A stretch of 58,408 nt of DNA from JALEFZ01 sp039817415 (GTDB lineage: Bacteria; Bacteroidota; Bacteroidia; J057), in contig JBCBVV010000042.1 in NCBI GenBank assembly GCA_039817415.1, positions 1 to 58,408 on the forward strand, read 5' to 3'. The translations under genes and the position numbers were made by a program. This document shows, piece after piece, positions 1 through 7,975 of the stretch; positions within the stretch are counted from its first letter, which is position 1, and each line of letters starts with the position of its first letter. The notes beneath the pieces were generated by a model. It did not search any database and was not told where the DNA came from. It saw nothing but the letters and a program-made list of their open reading frames with translations.

Positions 1-145
1 CACCTTAGCTCCACTAAAGCTCAAAAAAAATACTGCCTCAGAACCTTAACATCCAGCCTGTAACCTAAAAATGATAAACCTAAACAGCCTCTGAAAGTAA
101 ATCCCCCATTATTTATTAAATTCACAGAAATATTCGATTGTTCCA
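1..145. other. Left-edge intergenic stretch
   Basis: AT-rich leader before the first gene. I see no gene, hairpin or Shine-Dalgarno sequence here; any promoter of the response regulator should lie in it or further upstream. Confidence 0.5.
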
Positions 146-1507
146 ATGACTACCAAAGAGAACCTCATATTTGTCGTAGAAGATGATGATTGGTACCGCG
201 AATTGCTGGCCTATCATCTGGAGACGGATCCTGATCATGAGGTCCTGAAATTCCCGGATGCCAAATCCGTTCTTGCTGAACTACACCGGGCGCCAGCCGT
301 GGTAACCCTAGATTATCGATTGCCCGATATGAAGGGAGAAGAAGTCCTTCAGCGAATCAAGGAATTTAACCCTGAAATTCAGGTAGTTATCATCTCTGAG
401 CAGGGTGATGCAGAAACGGCTGTAAATCTCTACAAACAAGGGGCATATGATTATCTCTCCAAGGTAGAGGACATTCGCGACAAGCTGCTAAACGTAGTCA
501 GGAATATTCGCAGCAACAAAAGCCTTCAAACGCGCATTTCCTCTTTGCAAGAAGAAGTTGAGCAGAAGTACGATTTTGAAAAAACAATCATTGGGAAAAG
601 CCCTGCTATCAAACGGGTTTTCAACTTGATTGAGAAGGCCATCAAAACCAATATTACAGTTACCATCACTGGGGAAACTGGAACAGGTAAAGAAGTGGTG
701 GCAAAGGCCATTCACTATAATTCCAAAAGAAGCAAGCAGCCTTTTATTCCTGTTAATATGGCTGCAATTCCAAGTGAATTGATTGAGAGTGAGCTATTTG
801 GTCATGAAAAAGGAGCCTTTACAGGGGCCAACTCAAGAAGAATCGGAAAGTTTGAGGAAGCGCATCAGGGAACGCTTTTCCTAGATGAGATTGGGGAAAT
901 GGACATTACCTTTCAGGCTAAATTGCTTCGCGTTCTGCAGGAAAAAGAAGTGGTTAGAATTGGTTCTAACAAGCCTGTTAAGATTGATGCGAGGATTATT
1001 GTAGCCACTAACCGAAACCTGTTGGAAGAAGTCAAGAATGGCAACTTCCGTGAAGACTTATACTACAGATTGTTTGGTCTTCCCATTGAATTGCCTCCCC
1101 TTCGCGAAAGGGGAAATGACATCATCCTGTTGGCGAAATTCTTCCTTGAAAATTTCATCAAAGAAAATGAGCTTCAGTCGATGTCTTTTAGCCTAGATGC
1201 TCAGCAAAAACTAAGAGCCTATCCATATCCCGGCAACATTCGTGAATTGAAGTCTATTGTTGAGTTGGCCGCCGTCATGAACAACGAAGACGAGATCGAG
1301 CCGGATGCGATTACCTTCTCTAATTTTGACCCTATGGCCAATATCATAGCGGAGGAAATGTCCATGGAAGAGTACAAGCATAGGATTGTAGACCTCTTTC
1401 TTCAAAAGTATGACAACAACATCAAGTTGGTTGCTCAAAAGTTGGATATAGGGCACAGTACCATCTATCGTATGCTCAAGGAGCGTAAGGAAGGGGAAGA
1501 AGCCTAG
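146..1507 (+). CDS. Sigma-54-dependent response regulator (NtrC family)
   Basis: Two-component transcriptional activator that would open sigma-54 promoters using ATP. An N-terminal receiver (residues about 7-120) has the acidic pocket EDD, phosphoacceptor D56 (TLDYRLPD) and conserved K106. The AAA+ domain (about 147-385) has Walker A GETGTGKE at 176-183, the sigma-54 contact loop GAFTGA at 223-228 and Walker B LFLDEIG at 244-250. A Fis-type helix-turn-helix lies near 423-447. The length of 453 residues is normal for the family. No histidine kinase is adjacent inside the window; a partner could lie upstream of the left edge or elsewhere. It converges with the TonB receptor gene, with only 14 bases between the stops. 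Confidence 0.95.
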   Translation: MTTKENLIFVVEDDDWYRELLAYHLETDPDHEVLKFPDAKSVLAELHRAPAVVTLDYRLPDMKGEEVLQRIKEFNPEIQVVIISEQGDAETAVNLYKQGAYDYLSKVEDIRDKLLNVVRNIRSNKSLQTRISSLQEEVEQKYDFEKTIIGKSPAIKRVFNLIEKAIKTNITVTITGETGTGKEVVAKAIHYNSKRSKQPFIPVNMAAIPSELIESELFGHEKGAFTGANSRRIGKFEEAHQGTLFLDEIGEMDITFQAKLLRVLQEKEVVRIGSNKPVKIDARIIVATNRNLLEEVKNGNFREDLYYRLFGLPIELPPLRERGNDIILLAKFFLENFIKENELQSMSFSLDAQQKLRAYPYPGNIRELKSIVELAAVMNNEDEIEPDAITFSNFDPMANIIAEEMSMEEYKHRIVDLFLQKYDNNIKLVAQKLDIGHSTIYRMLKERKEGEEA

Positions 1508-1521
1508 CAGAAGGAATTTAC

Positions 1522-4179
1522 CTACCAACTAAATTTAATGGATAAATTGGGGATGGCTCTTAGGAGGATCTTATCCAATCTGTTCACATTAAACTCGTCA
1601 TCTCTTAGAGGTTCTTCTGACCATTCATCTATGTATCTCACAGTCAGTGCATTTTCTCTATTGAATACATTGAGTATGGAAAGGCCAACGGAAGCTTCTT
1701 TTTTAGCATCTTCCTTAAAAGGTACCTTATAAAATACACTTAGGTCAAAGCGATGGTAGCGCGGAAGTCGACCAGAAAAGGGCGTACTTAAAACAGGTGT
1801 CGCCAAATAGAATGTATCTCCTTCAGCATAAATTTCCTCCTGTACTTCTCCTTCTAATTCAGTAAAGGGCCTTCCTGTTTTATAGGTATATGAGGCTGCA
1901 AAATGGAAGGCCTTGTAGTCAAATAGACCCGTTAGTGAAAGAACATGTCTTTGATCAAAAGGAGAGGGAAAGGACTCTTCGAAGGCTTCGTCAAAGAAAA
2001 ATTGGTTCTGGCTAAGGGAATAAGAGATCCAAGCTCTACTATTTTTCCATCTTTTCTTTACCAAAACATCTAATCCATATGAACTTGATTCACCTTGGAT
2101 ATAGTCTAGTTCTGGATCATTAACATTTAGGTTAAAGGGGAATGAAGTAAGCCCATCGGTATATTTATGATATAATTCTACATCAATGAGCCAGCCCTTT
2201 TTGGTGTATTGAAAGCCTAAAACTTCTTGGTGGCTGCTTAAAATGGAAATGTCATCATTATTGGCAATTACCCAAATGGGGAGTGAAATGTAATCTTCCT
2301 CAAAGTCCCATTGAACCAATTGGGTCATGTATTGATGATAAATACCTGCATGAAACTTCAAGGTGAGATGATCTGTCGCAAAATAATCTATGCTAATTCT
2401 TGGGTCGAAAAATGGTTCTCCCACAAAATCAAAATAGGCCACTCTAAAGCTGGGATCTATTGACCATTTTTTGAATGTACCCACATGAAAATAGGCGAAA
2501 AGGGTAGATAGATAAGCCGAATCACCATATTCCTCTACAAAGAGTTCCTCTCCTAGGTCGAAGTCTTCTATGTAATAATTGGCTCCGAACTTGACGACCT
2601 CCGCTCCTAGTTTGAACTGATTTCTATTTTTTAGGTCCCATTGATGATAGTGTTTGATCCTAGAATCTTTGATGTTATTTGTCTGGAAGTGTCTGTTAAA
2701 TTCCTGTTCTGGCTCAGCTCGCCCTCTGCGTGTACGATAACCTGAGGAATAATAGGAGAGAGAGCCAGAGGTATGGATACTATAGGTCTCCGATTTTTGG
2801 TAAGCCCAATTGAAGCCTATCCCAACATTATTCTGAAACATGCTATCACTGATTCCGAAGTTCTCAAACAGCTCTACCGTTTGGTAAAGCAAACGATTGT
2901 TGGAATAGGAATTAGAGATGGAAAATTGATGCTTGTCATTTGGCTGCCAAATGATCTTGTGGGAAAGATCACTAAAGTTAAAGCGATTGTTAAAGGAATA
3001 ATCATCATCTCCCTCCCGCTCCAGTACGATTCGTTCTCCAATAAAGGTATTTTGAAAAATCCTGTTTTCCAGTCGGCTGAAATTGGAACTCCGTATGAGG
3101 TTGGTATAAGAATAGCGTCCACTTATCCGATACCCAAGCGTTTTCTTTTTATTGGCTTGATTGAGGAAGAAGCCTGCATGGGTGAGATTTAAGCTAACGC
3201 CTCTGTTGTTTTCTTGGGGTACTAATTTTCCTTGTTCTAATTGAATGAGACCAGATACCCTACCTGCCTGCGAAGCATCGTAACCTGTGCGATATATTTT
3301 GGCTTCCTGAATTCCCTGTGGGTTGAAGGCCGAAATCATGTTGAAAAAATGACCGGTCTGATAGAGTGGAATCCCATCTAGCATCACCATGGTTTGATCG
3401 GAAGATCCTCCTCTGATCTGGAAATCTGCTGCGGTTTCAGTGGAGCTTTGAATACCTGGGATGTTCTGGGCTAGGGTGAAAATATCTGCGTCTGTTAGGC
3501 CGGGAATGGCGTTTATTTTATTGGGTTCTAGGTCAATGGAGTGGCCTCCTTGGCTGATTCCATCGGTAAGGTATTCTGAGATAACGATTCCCTCAATCTC
3601 AGCATCTTCCCTTTCTAATTTGATAGGGCTACAGGGTGCTTGTAGCAAATCTCCATAGGAAAGGGTTTTGTGCTTATAGCCTAGGTAGCTGATTCTAAGG
3701 ACTTTGGTGGAAGCAAAATTTCCCCTTAGCCTAAACTTTCCGTTTTGATCACATACAGCTCCAAAGGGAGTTCCCTCTACCCTGATATTGGCATATGGAA
3801 GATGGACAGCGCTATTCGCATCGACGATCCATCCGCAAACTTCTTGTATCTCTTTTACCTTGACTTTCTTTTTGGTGATGATGACAAAGCGATCCTCAAG
3901 GGTCTCGAAGGAGAAAGGAGTCCCATTGAGCAGTTGAAACATTGTTTCTGATAAGCTTAATCCTCCAATGACAGCAGATACCTTATAAGGTCTTACCTCT
4001 TCTCTGTTATAGGAAAAATAGATGTTGTACTTCCTATGCATTTTTCGAAATACCTGGTCTAGGCTTTCTTCTTGGAAGTCTTCATATATGATAAGATCAA
4101 GCTTTTCCTGATGCGTATCATAAGAAAAGCTTGCAAGAGAAGAGGATATTACAACAAACAGTAAAAGTATCCTACTCAT
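1522..4179 (-). CDS. STN-domain TonB-dependent outer membrane receptor
   Basis: Outer membrane active-transport and signalling receptor. After a short signal peptide comes an STN domain (about 27-103), the periplasmic signalling module that contacts FecR-type anti-sigma factors. Then come a carboxypeptidase-regulatory-like beta domain (about 114-190), a plug (about 205-310, with the DIFTLAQNIPGIQSS-type region and a GGSSDQTMVMLDG segment) and a 22-strand-type barrel running to the C-terminal aromatic residue (IKFSW). The length of 885 residues fits the SusC/FecA-like class. It lies 26 bases downstream of fecR in the same orientation, so sigma, anti-sigma and receptor form one regulatory unit. 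No SusD-like lipoprotein is adjacent, so a classical polysaccharide utilisation pair is not supported. The substrate is unknown. Confidence 0.92.
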   Translation of the reverse strand: MSRILLLFVVISSSLASFSYDTHQEKLDLIIYEDFQEESLDQVFRKMHRKYNIYFSYNREEVRPYKVSAVIGGLSLSETMFQLLNGTPFSFETLEDRFVIITKKKVKVKEIQEVCGWIVDANSAVHLPYANIRVEGTPFGAVCDQNGKFRLRGNFASTKVLRISYLGYKHKTLSYGDLLQAPCSPIKLEREDAEIEGIVISEYLTDGISQGGHSIDLEPNKINAIPGLTDADIFTLAQNIPGIQSSTETAADFQIRGGSSDQTMVMLDGIPLYQTGHFFNMISAFNPQGIQEAKIYRTGYDASQAGRVSGLIQLEQGKLVPQENNRGVSLNLTHAGFFLNQANKKKTLGYRISGRYSYTNLIRSSNFSRLENRIFQNTFIGERIVLEREGDDDYSFNNRFNFSDLSHKIIWQPNDKHQFSISNSYSNNRLLYQTVELFENFGISDSMFQNNVGIGFNWAYQKSETYSIHTSGSLSYYSSGYRTRRGRAEPEQEFNRHFQTNNIKDSRIKHYHQWDLKNRNQFKLGAEVVKFGANYYIEDFDLGEELFVEEYGDSAYLSTLFAYFHVGTFKKWSIDPSFRVAYFDFVGEPFFDPRISIDYFATDHLTLKFHAGIYHQYMTQLVQWDFEEDYISLPIWVIANNDDISILSSHQEVLGFQYTKKGWLIDVELYHKYTDGLTSFPFNLNVNDPELDYIQGESSSYGLDVLVKKRWKNSRAWISYSLSQNQFFFDEAFEESFPSPFDQRHVLSLTGLFDYKAFHFAASYTYKTGRPFTELEGEVQEEIYAEGDTFYLATPVLSTPFSGRLPRYHRFDLSVFYKVPFKEDAKKEASVGLSILNVFNRENALTVRYIDEWSEEPLRDDEFNVNRLDKILLRAIPNLSIKFSW

Positions 4180-4205
4180 GGGTATGGGTTATTCATAAAC
4201 GTAAT

Positions 4206-5198
4206 TTACGGTCTGGAAATCAAGATCTGTCCCTTTCCAGTTTGCGGATTTTTGCTGTATCGGGCCTTGAGTCCAAACCTTTCAAAGATGCGTTTGAATT
4301 CCTTTTCACTTGGATCATTGTGTCGGATAAATTCATAGCCACTGATGCGCTCCAAGCTATCTGCTTCGACATTGGCTTGTGTAACCACATGTAAGTCGAA
4401 GAGTCGTTCTAACTCATCTTTTATATCCTTAAAGGAAAATTCTCCCTCAAAATAAGTTACATCTTTTCGCCAATGGGAATCATATGCCAGTTCAGAAATG
4501 GGCTTAGGCTTTTCAGATTTTATCCTCAAATTCCCAAGATCCTGTTCGATGAATTGCCCAGCTTCGACTGTGTCTACTAAGGTTTTTATTTTCCCTTGGT
4601 AGGATACTTCAACCCTCCCTTCGTAGCAAATGACTTGTAAACTGTTGGCACGAGCGAAGACATTGAACTTGGTTCCTAATACTCTAATGTTTCCCTGGGG
4701 GGATTGGACTTCAAAGGTTCTTCCTTTCTTTACTTCAAAATAGGCCTCTCCTTCTAGGCTTACCTTACGAACATCATCCCACAATTCAGCATCATAGGAT
4801 AATTTGCTGTCAACATTAAGCGAGAAGACAGATCCATCGGGGAAACTTTTGTTAATGATTTTATGTTCAACTCCTCTTTCCGCAATTTCCTCTACCATGC
4901 CTAATTGTGGACGCGTGACCACCCATAGGGTAATCAACAGGGCTATCCCCGCAGCAATAGCGATTGCCCAAGAGCCAAATGGAATTACTTTTTTCTTCTT
5001 TTGCTGCTCAATCTGGTGTTTGATGCCAGATAACATGCCAATAGAATTCATCGGAGCTGGTTTGAGTTGATCAATTCCCTTCAAAACCCTAGTCAGCTCG
5101 GCATAGTCTTCCGAGGCTTCAAATTCTTTGCGTTCCTCTTCGGTTAGGTCCCCACTTAGCCAGCGGGCCAAAAAGGTATCATCTTGATACGTATTCAT
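4206..5198 (-). CDS. FecR-family anti-sigma factor
   Basis: Inner membrane regulator that would hold the upstream ECF sigma factor until the STN-receptor signals. The cytoplasmic N-terminus (residues 1-70) is followed by one transmembrane helix (about 75-95), a periplasmic FecR domain (about 118-215, with the GEAYFEV and VLGTKFNVFA motifs) and a C-terminal DUF4974-type domain (about 245-328), which resembles STN and is characteristic of Bacteroidota FecR proteins. Its start codon overlaps the sigma stop by four bases (ATGA), indicating translational coupling. The receptor gene follows 26 bases downstream. Confidence 0.93.
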   Translation of the reverse strand: MNTYQDDTFLARWLSGDLTEEERKEFEASEDYAELTRVLKGIDQLKPAPMNSIGMLSGIKHQIEQQKKKKVIPFGSWAIAIAAGIALLITLWVVTRPQLGMVEEIAERGVEHKIINKSFPDGSVFSLNVDSKLSYDAELWDDVRKVSLEGEAYFEVKKGRTFEVQSPQGNIRVLGTKFNVFARANSLQVICYEGRVEVSYQGKIKTLVDTVEAGQFIEQDLGNLRIKSEKPKPISELAYDSHWRKDVTYFEGEFSFKDIKDELERLFDLHVVTQANVEADSLERISGYEFIRHNDPSEKEFKRIFERFGLKARYSKNPQTGKGQILISRP

Positions 5199-5752
5199 AT
5201 TTGAGGACTTAATTTTCTTAGCGATACCAATGCGTTGTGCATACGTTTTTCAACAGCTTTGACACTGATATCCAGCATATCAGCTATTTCTTTATAGGAC
5301 TTTCCATCCATTCGACTCAAGAGAAATACTTCTCTTTGCTTGACTGATAAAGATGAAATGGCTTGTTCAAGTCTTTGCTGAAATTCCTTCTCTTCATGAA
5401 GAAATTCAGGCGTGTGATGTTCTTCTTGTTTGCCTTGCCTTCTAATGAATTTTAACACGACTTTTTGGTGTTCAACTTTTTTGAAAAATAGATTTTGGGC
5501 GACTTTGAAAAGAAATCCTCGTGCTTTATTGATGGGAACTTTGGCACAATTCATCCATAACTTTACAAAAGCCTCTTGTACATAATCTTCTGCTTCGTCC
5601 AAGTTGCCGCATTTGTAATAGCAGAAATTTCTTAAGGTTTCCGCTTGGTCCATAAAGACTCGATCAAATACGTTTTCTTGACATACTGAAGCTCCTTCTA
5701 TTGGGGCCATGACCGTTGCTTGTTTTATGTTGACAGGGTGATGAGCATTCAT
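5195..5752 (-). CDS. ECF RNA polymerase sigma factor (FecI-like)
   Basis: Extracytoplasmic-function sigma factor. Region 2 (about 28-95) includes the EAEDYVQEAFVKLW helix. Region 4 (about 134-180) has LSVKQREVFLL followed by the SYKEIADMLDISVKAVEKR helix-turn-helix. The start at 5752 lies only 8 bases from a strong hairpin; M15 (start 5710) is a good alternative because region 2 begins only near residue 28. It overlaps fecR by four bases. It follows directly on the DUF1800/DUF1501/T9SS genes, so its natural promoter may be read-through past the hairpin or lie inside the upstream gene. Target promoters are unknown. Confidence 0.93.
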   Translation of the reverse strand: MNAHHPVNIKQATVMAPIEGASVCQENVFDRVFMDQAETLRNFCYYKCGNLDEAEDYVQEAFVKLWMNCAKVPINKARGFLFKVAQNLFFKKVEHQKVVLKFIRRQGKQEEHHTPEFLHEEKEFQQRLEQAISSLSVKQREVFLLSRMDGKSYKEIADMLDISVKAVEKRMHNALVSLRKLSPQI

Positions 5753-5760
5753 ATCAGAAA

Positions 5761-5791
5761 GAAAAGGGCCTAGCTCAGATAAGCCCTTTTC
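5761..5791 (-). terminator. Hairpin terminator or attenuator before the ECF sigma gene
   Basis: A 9-bp stem GAAAAGGGC/GCCCTTTTC with a 13-base loop. On the minus strand the 3' arm runs into CCCTTTTCTTTCT. It separates the T9SS cassette from the sigma-fecR operon and ends just before the sigma start codon. Confidence 0.7.
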
Positions 5792-5799
5792 CGCTAAGG

Positions 5800-6531
5800 C
5801 TATCTTGAAATTAATACTTTTTTCGCGCCAAGGAGTACACCTTCCTCATCCAAAACTTGCACCACATAGAGCCCTGGACGGAATGTCTGGACATTCAATT
5901 CCAACTCCGTGGCGCCTTGAATGACCTCATGTTGTTGTCTACCTACCTGCTGCCCCATGAGGTTGATCACCCTGCTGGTTACAGTTCCCTGTCTCTGGCT
6001 ATCAAAGGCGACTTTTAGGAAGCTTGAGGCGGGGTTGGGATAAATCCATAGGTCTTCGTTCGACGGCAGGGCTACCTGCTTGATCCGAAAAGCTACCTCA
6101 TCGATGCTATTGCAGCTTGGATGTCCAAAATTGGTTTTGAGGGTGATCAAGACATAACGTGCTGCCACTTCCCCTAGGTTTCCAACTGTCTCTCCTGAGT
6201 AATAGGCACTTCCATCCCCTTGAGAAAGTTGGTAGGTTCCTGCTTCAGTCCAGTTTGTCCCATCGGAAGAATAGTCTACCACAATTTCCTTAGCTCCTTT
6301 GTCTAGTTCTCCCGTCTTGTTGTTGTTCCAAATCTGGAATTCCTCCAGGGTATACAGGGCTCCAAAGTCGTAGGAAATCCAGTGGCTGTTTCCCCGCTGA
6401 GGATTGGGTGAATTAGTTGTCTCACAAGAAATCCATGGATTGTCAAATGCCTTGCTATCCTTGCATTGAGCTAGAATATTGCCCTGGAGAAGGAAGAATC
6501 CAAGCAGGCTAATACATATGTTTTTATACAT
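5800..6531 (-). CDS. Discoidin-like (F5/8 type C) T9SS-secreted protein, copy 2
   Basis: Secreted surface protein. I chose the start MYKNICIS at 6531 because it opens directly into a Sec signal peptide ending ILAQ; the longer frame to 6654 overlaps the upstream DUF1501 gene by nearly 100 bases and begins with non-signal sequence. Residues about 25-155 look like a discoidin/F5-8C carbohydrate-binding fold (SHWISYDFG, FQIWNNN, DYSSDGTNW, and ARYVLITL before GHPSCNSIDEVAFR). The C-terminal 80 residues form a T9SS type A sorting domain (LWIYPNPASS through GLYVVQV to the terminal KVLISR). It lies 25 bases after the DUF1501 gene and is paralogous to 12078-12806. It probably anchors or presents the cassette at the cell surface; the ligand is unknown. 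Confidence 0.85.
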   Translation of the reverse strand: MYKNICISLLGFFLLQGNILAQCKDSKAFDNPWISCETTNSPNPQRGNSHWISYDFGALYTLEEFQIWNNNKTGELDKGAKEIVVDYSSDGTNWTEAGTYQLSQGDGSAYYSGETVGNLGEVAARYVLITLKTNFGHPSCNSIDEVAFRIKQVALPSNEDLWIYPNPASSFLKVAFDSQRQGTVTSRVINLMGQQVGRQQHEVIQGATELELNVQTFRPGLYVVQVLDEEGVLLGAKKVLISR

Positions 6532-6556
6532 GATTTTTCTGGTTAATGGATGAGAA

Positions 6557-7954
6557 TTACATAAGGAAACCAAGTGGGGCAGTGCTACTGCTTGTATCGT
6601 AGAATTTATTGATGTTGGGTAGGACCAAGCTGAGGTCAGAGGGAGAGACACCATACCATAGGGCTAACTCAGCGAAGTACTCATCTGTCGAAACTTTGGG
6701 AATGACAATGCCTCCTCCAAAATCCAAAATAGTATCGGTGATCATGTTAGGATAGTTACCATAGAAGGTGTTGCCTTTGACACTGCCTCCCATCACAAGT
6801 ACATTTCCCCCCCAAGCATGATCAGTTCCATTTCCATTAGAGTTGAGGGTTCTGGCGAAGTCAGAAATCATGAAGCTTGTTACATCATCGTGGACACCTA
6901 GCTCCTTCATCGCATCATTAAACTCCTTCATCGCATCATTTACTACCTTAAGCATCTCTGCCTGATTGTTTAACAATTCATCATGATGATCCCAGCCTGG
7001 AAAGTCCACGAAGAAGACCTGACGATTCATGCCCAAAGTTGATCTAGAGGCAATGGTCTTAGCGATCATGGCCATACTTTGTGAGACAGGATTAGGAGAA
7101 AATATGGTGTTTAGGGATACGGAACTTACCGCTGTGCTAAACAACTGGTGGCTAGCCTGGGAAGTCTTGATGACATCGGCATAAGACTGTTTGAATACAT
7201 CCTGATATTGTTGTTCAAGTAGGCTTTTTACAGCTTGAGCTCGTATTTGACTGAAAGAGTCTGAGGCGTTTTCGTAACCCGCTATGCCTACGCTTCCTTG
7301 ACCATAGGGTGTAATGGTATATTCTGTCGTGATATTCCCTGCCTGGAACACATTATTGCCTGACAAAGAAATATTCATGGATATATCTGTATTGGTATTA
7401 GAGGACCTAAGCATATCCGCCATTTTACCTGCCCAGCCTAGAGCTGAACGATCCTGTGGGACAGAAGTTTGCCATTGCTGGATTTGATCTGCGTGTGAGA
7501 ATAGACCAAGTGGTAGTTTATTTATGTCTTTAACAAAGTCTAACTTTCTGGTAACAGGCTCAATAAGGGTACCGACGTTGGCAATAACGGCTACCTCACC
7601 TTGGTTAAAGAGACTTGCTACATCTCCCATGGAGGGATGAAAACCAAACTCTCCACCTGACAAAGGATTGATTCTATGTAGATCGCTTGTGTTGAGTGCT
7701 TGATTGGAACGTATATCTTTATAGGTATTGTACTGCGTATTTTCGGTCGGAACAATCATATTGTAGCTATCATTTCCTCCCGACAACAGTAGGCAAACCA
7801 ATGCCTTGTAATCGTTTTGTGGACTTGCCATTTTGTAGGTTGGCGATACTAACGCATTAGCTGCCTTAAGGTTGAGCAAGCTGGACAACATGGTGGTACT
7901 TCCTAAAGCTGCACAGCTTAGTGTACCCATAAATTTTCTTCTCGTATATGTCAT
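6557..7954 (-). CDS. DUF1501 family protein with Tat-type signal, copy 2
   Basis: Exported protein of unknown function. DUF1501 belongs to the alkaline phosphatase/sulfatase fold clan, so a metal-dependent hydrolase is plausible but unproven. The N-terminus has a twin-arginine motif (TRRKFMG, R5-R6) followed by a hydrophobic stretch, as expected for Tat export of a folded metalloprotein. Family motifs include LLSGGNDSYNM near residue 55, PGWDHHDE near 320 and the C-terminal block SDFARTLNSNGNGTDHAWGG with clustered Asp/His. The length of 465 residues is typical. It lies 21 bases after the DUF1800 gene, in the usual DUF1800-DUF1501 order, and is paralogous to 12827-14236. Confidence 0.93.
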   Translation of the reverse strand: MTYTRRKFMGTLSCAALGSTTMLSSLLNLKAANALVSPTYKMASPQNDYKALVCLLLSGGNDSYNMIVPTENTQYNTYKDIRSNQALNTSDLHRINPLSGGEFGFHPSMGDVASLFNQGEVAVIANVGTLIEPVTRKLDFVKDINKLPLGLFSHADQIQQWQTSVPQDRSALGWAGKMADMLRSSNTNTDISMNISLSGNNVFQAGNITTEYTITPYGQGSVGIAGYENASDSFSQIRAQAVKSLLEQQYQDVFKQSYADVIKTSQASHQLFSTAVSSVSLNTIFSPNPVSQSMAMIAKTIASRSTLGMNRQVFFVDFPGWDHHDELLNNQAEMLKVVNDAMKEFNDAMKELGVHDDVTSFMISDFARTLNSNGNGTDHAWGGNVLVMGGSVKGNTFYGNYPNMITDTILDFGGGIVIPKVSTDEYFAELALWYGVSPSDLSLVLPNINKFYDTSSSTAPLGFLM

Positions 7955-7975
7955 GACGTGATGTTTCGTAATTGA

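Noticed and set aside
2773..3192. 139-codon antisense frame within the TonB receptor gene
   Set aside because: Shadow of the receptor coding sequence; no independent start signals or recognisable features.
1522..4179. SusC of a polysaccharide utilisation locus
   Set aside because: No SusD-like gene follows, and the STN domain with FecIR fits a FecA-like signalling receptor better.
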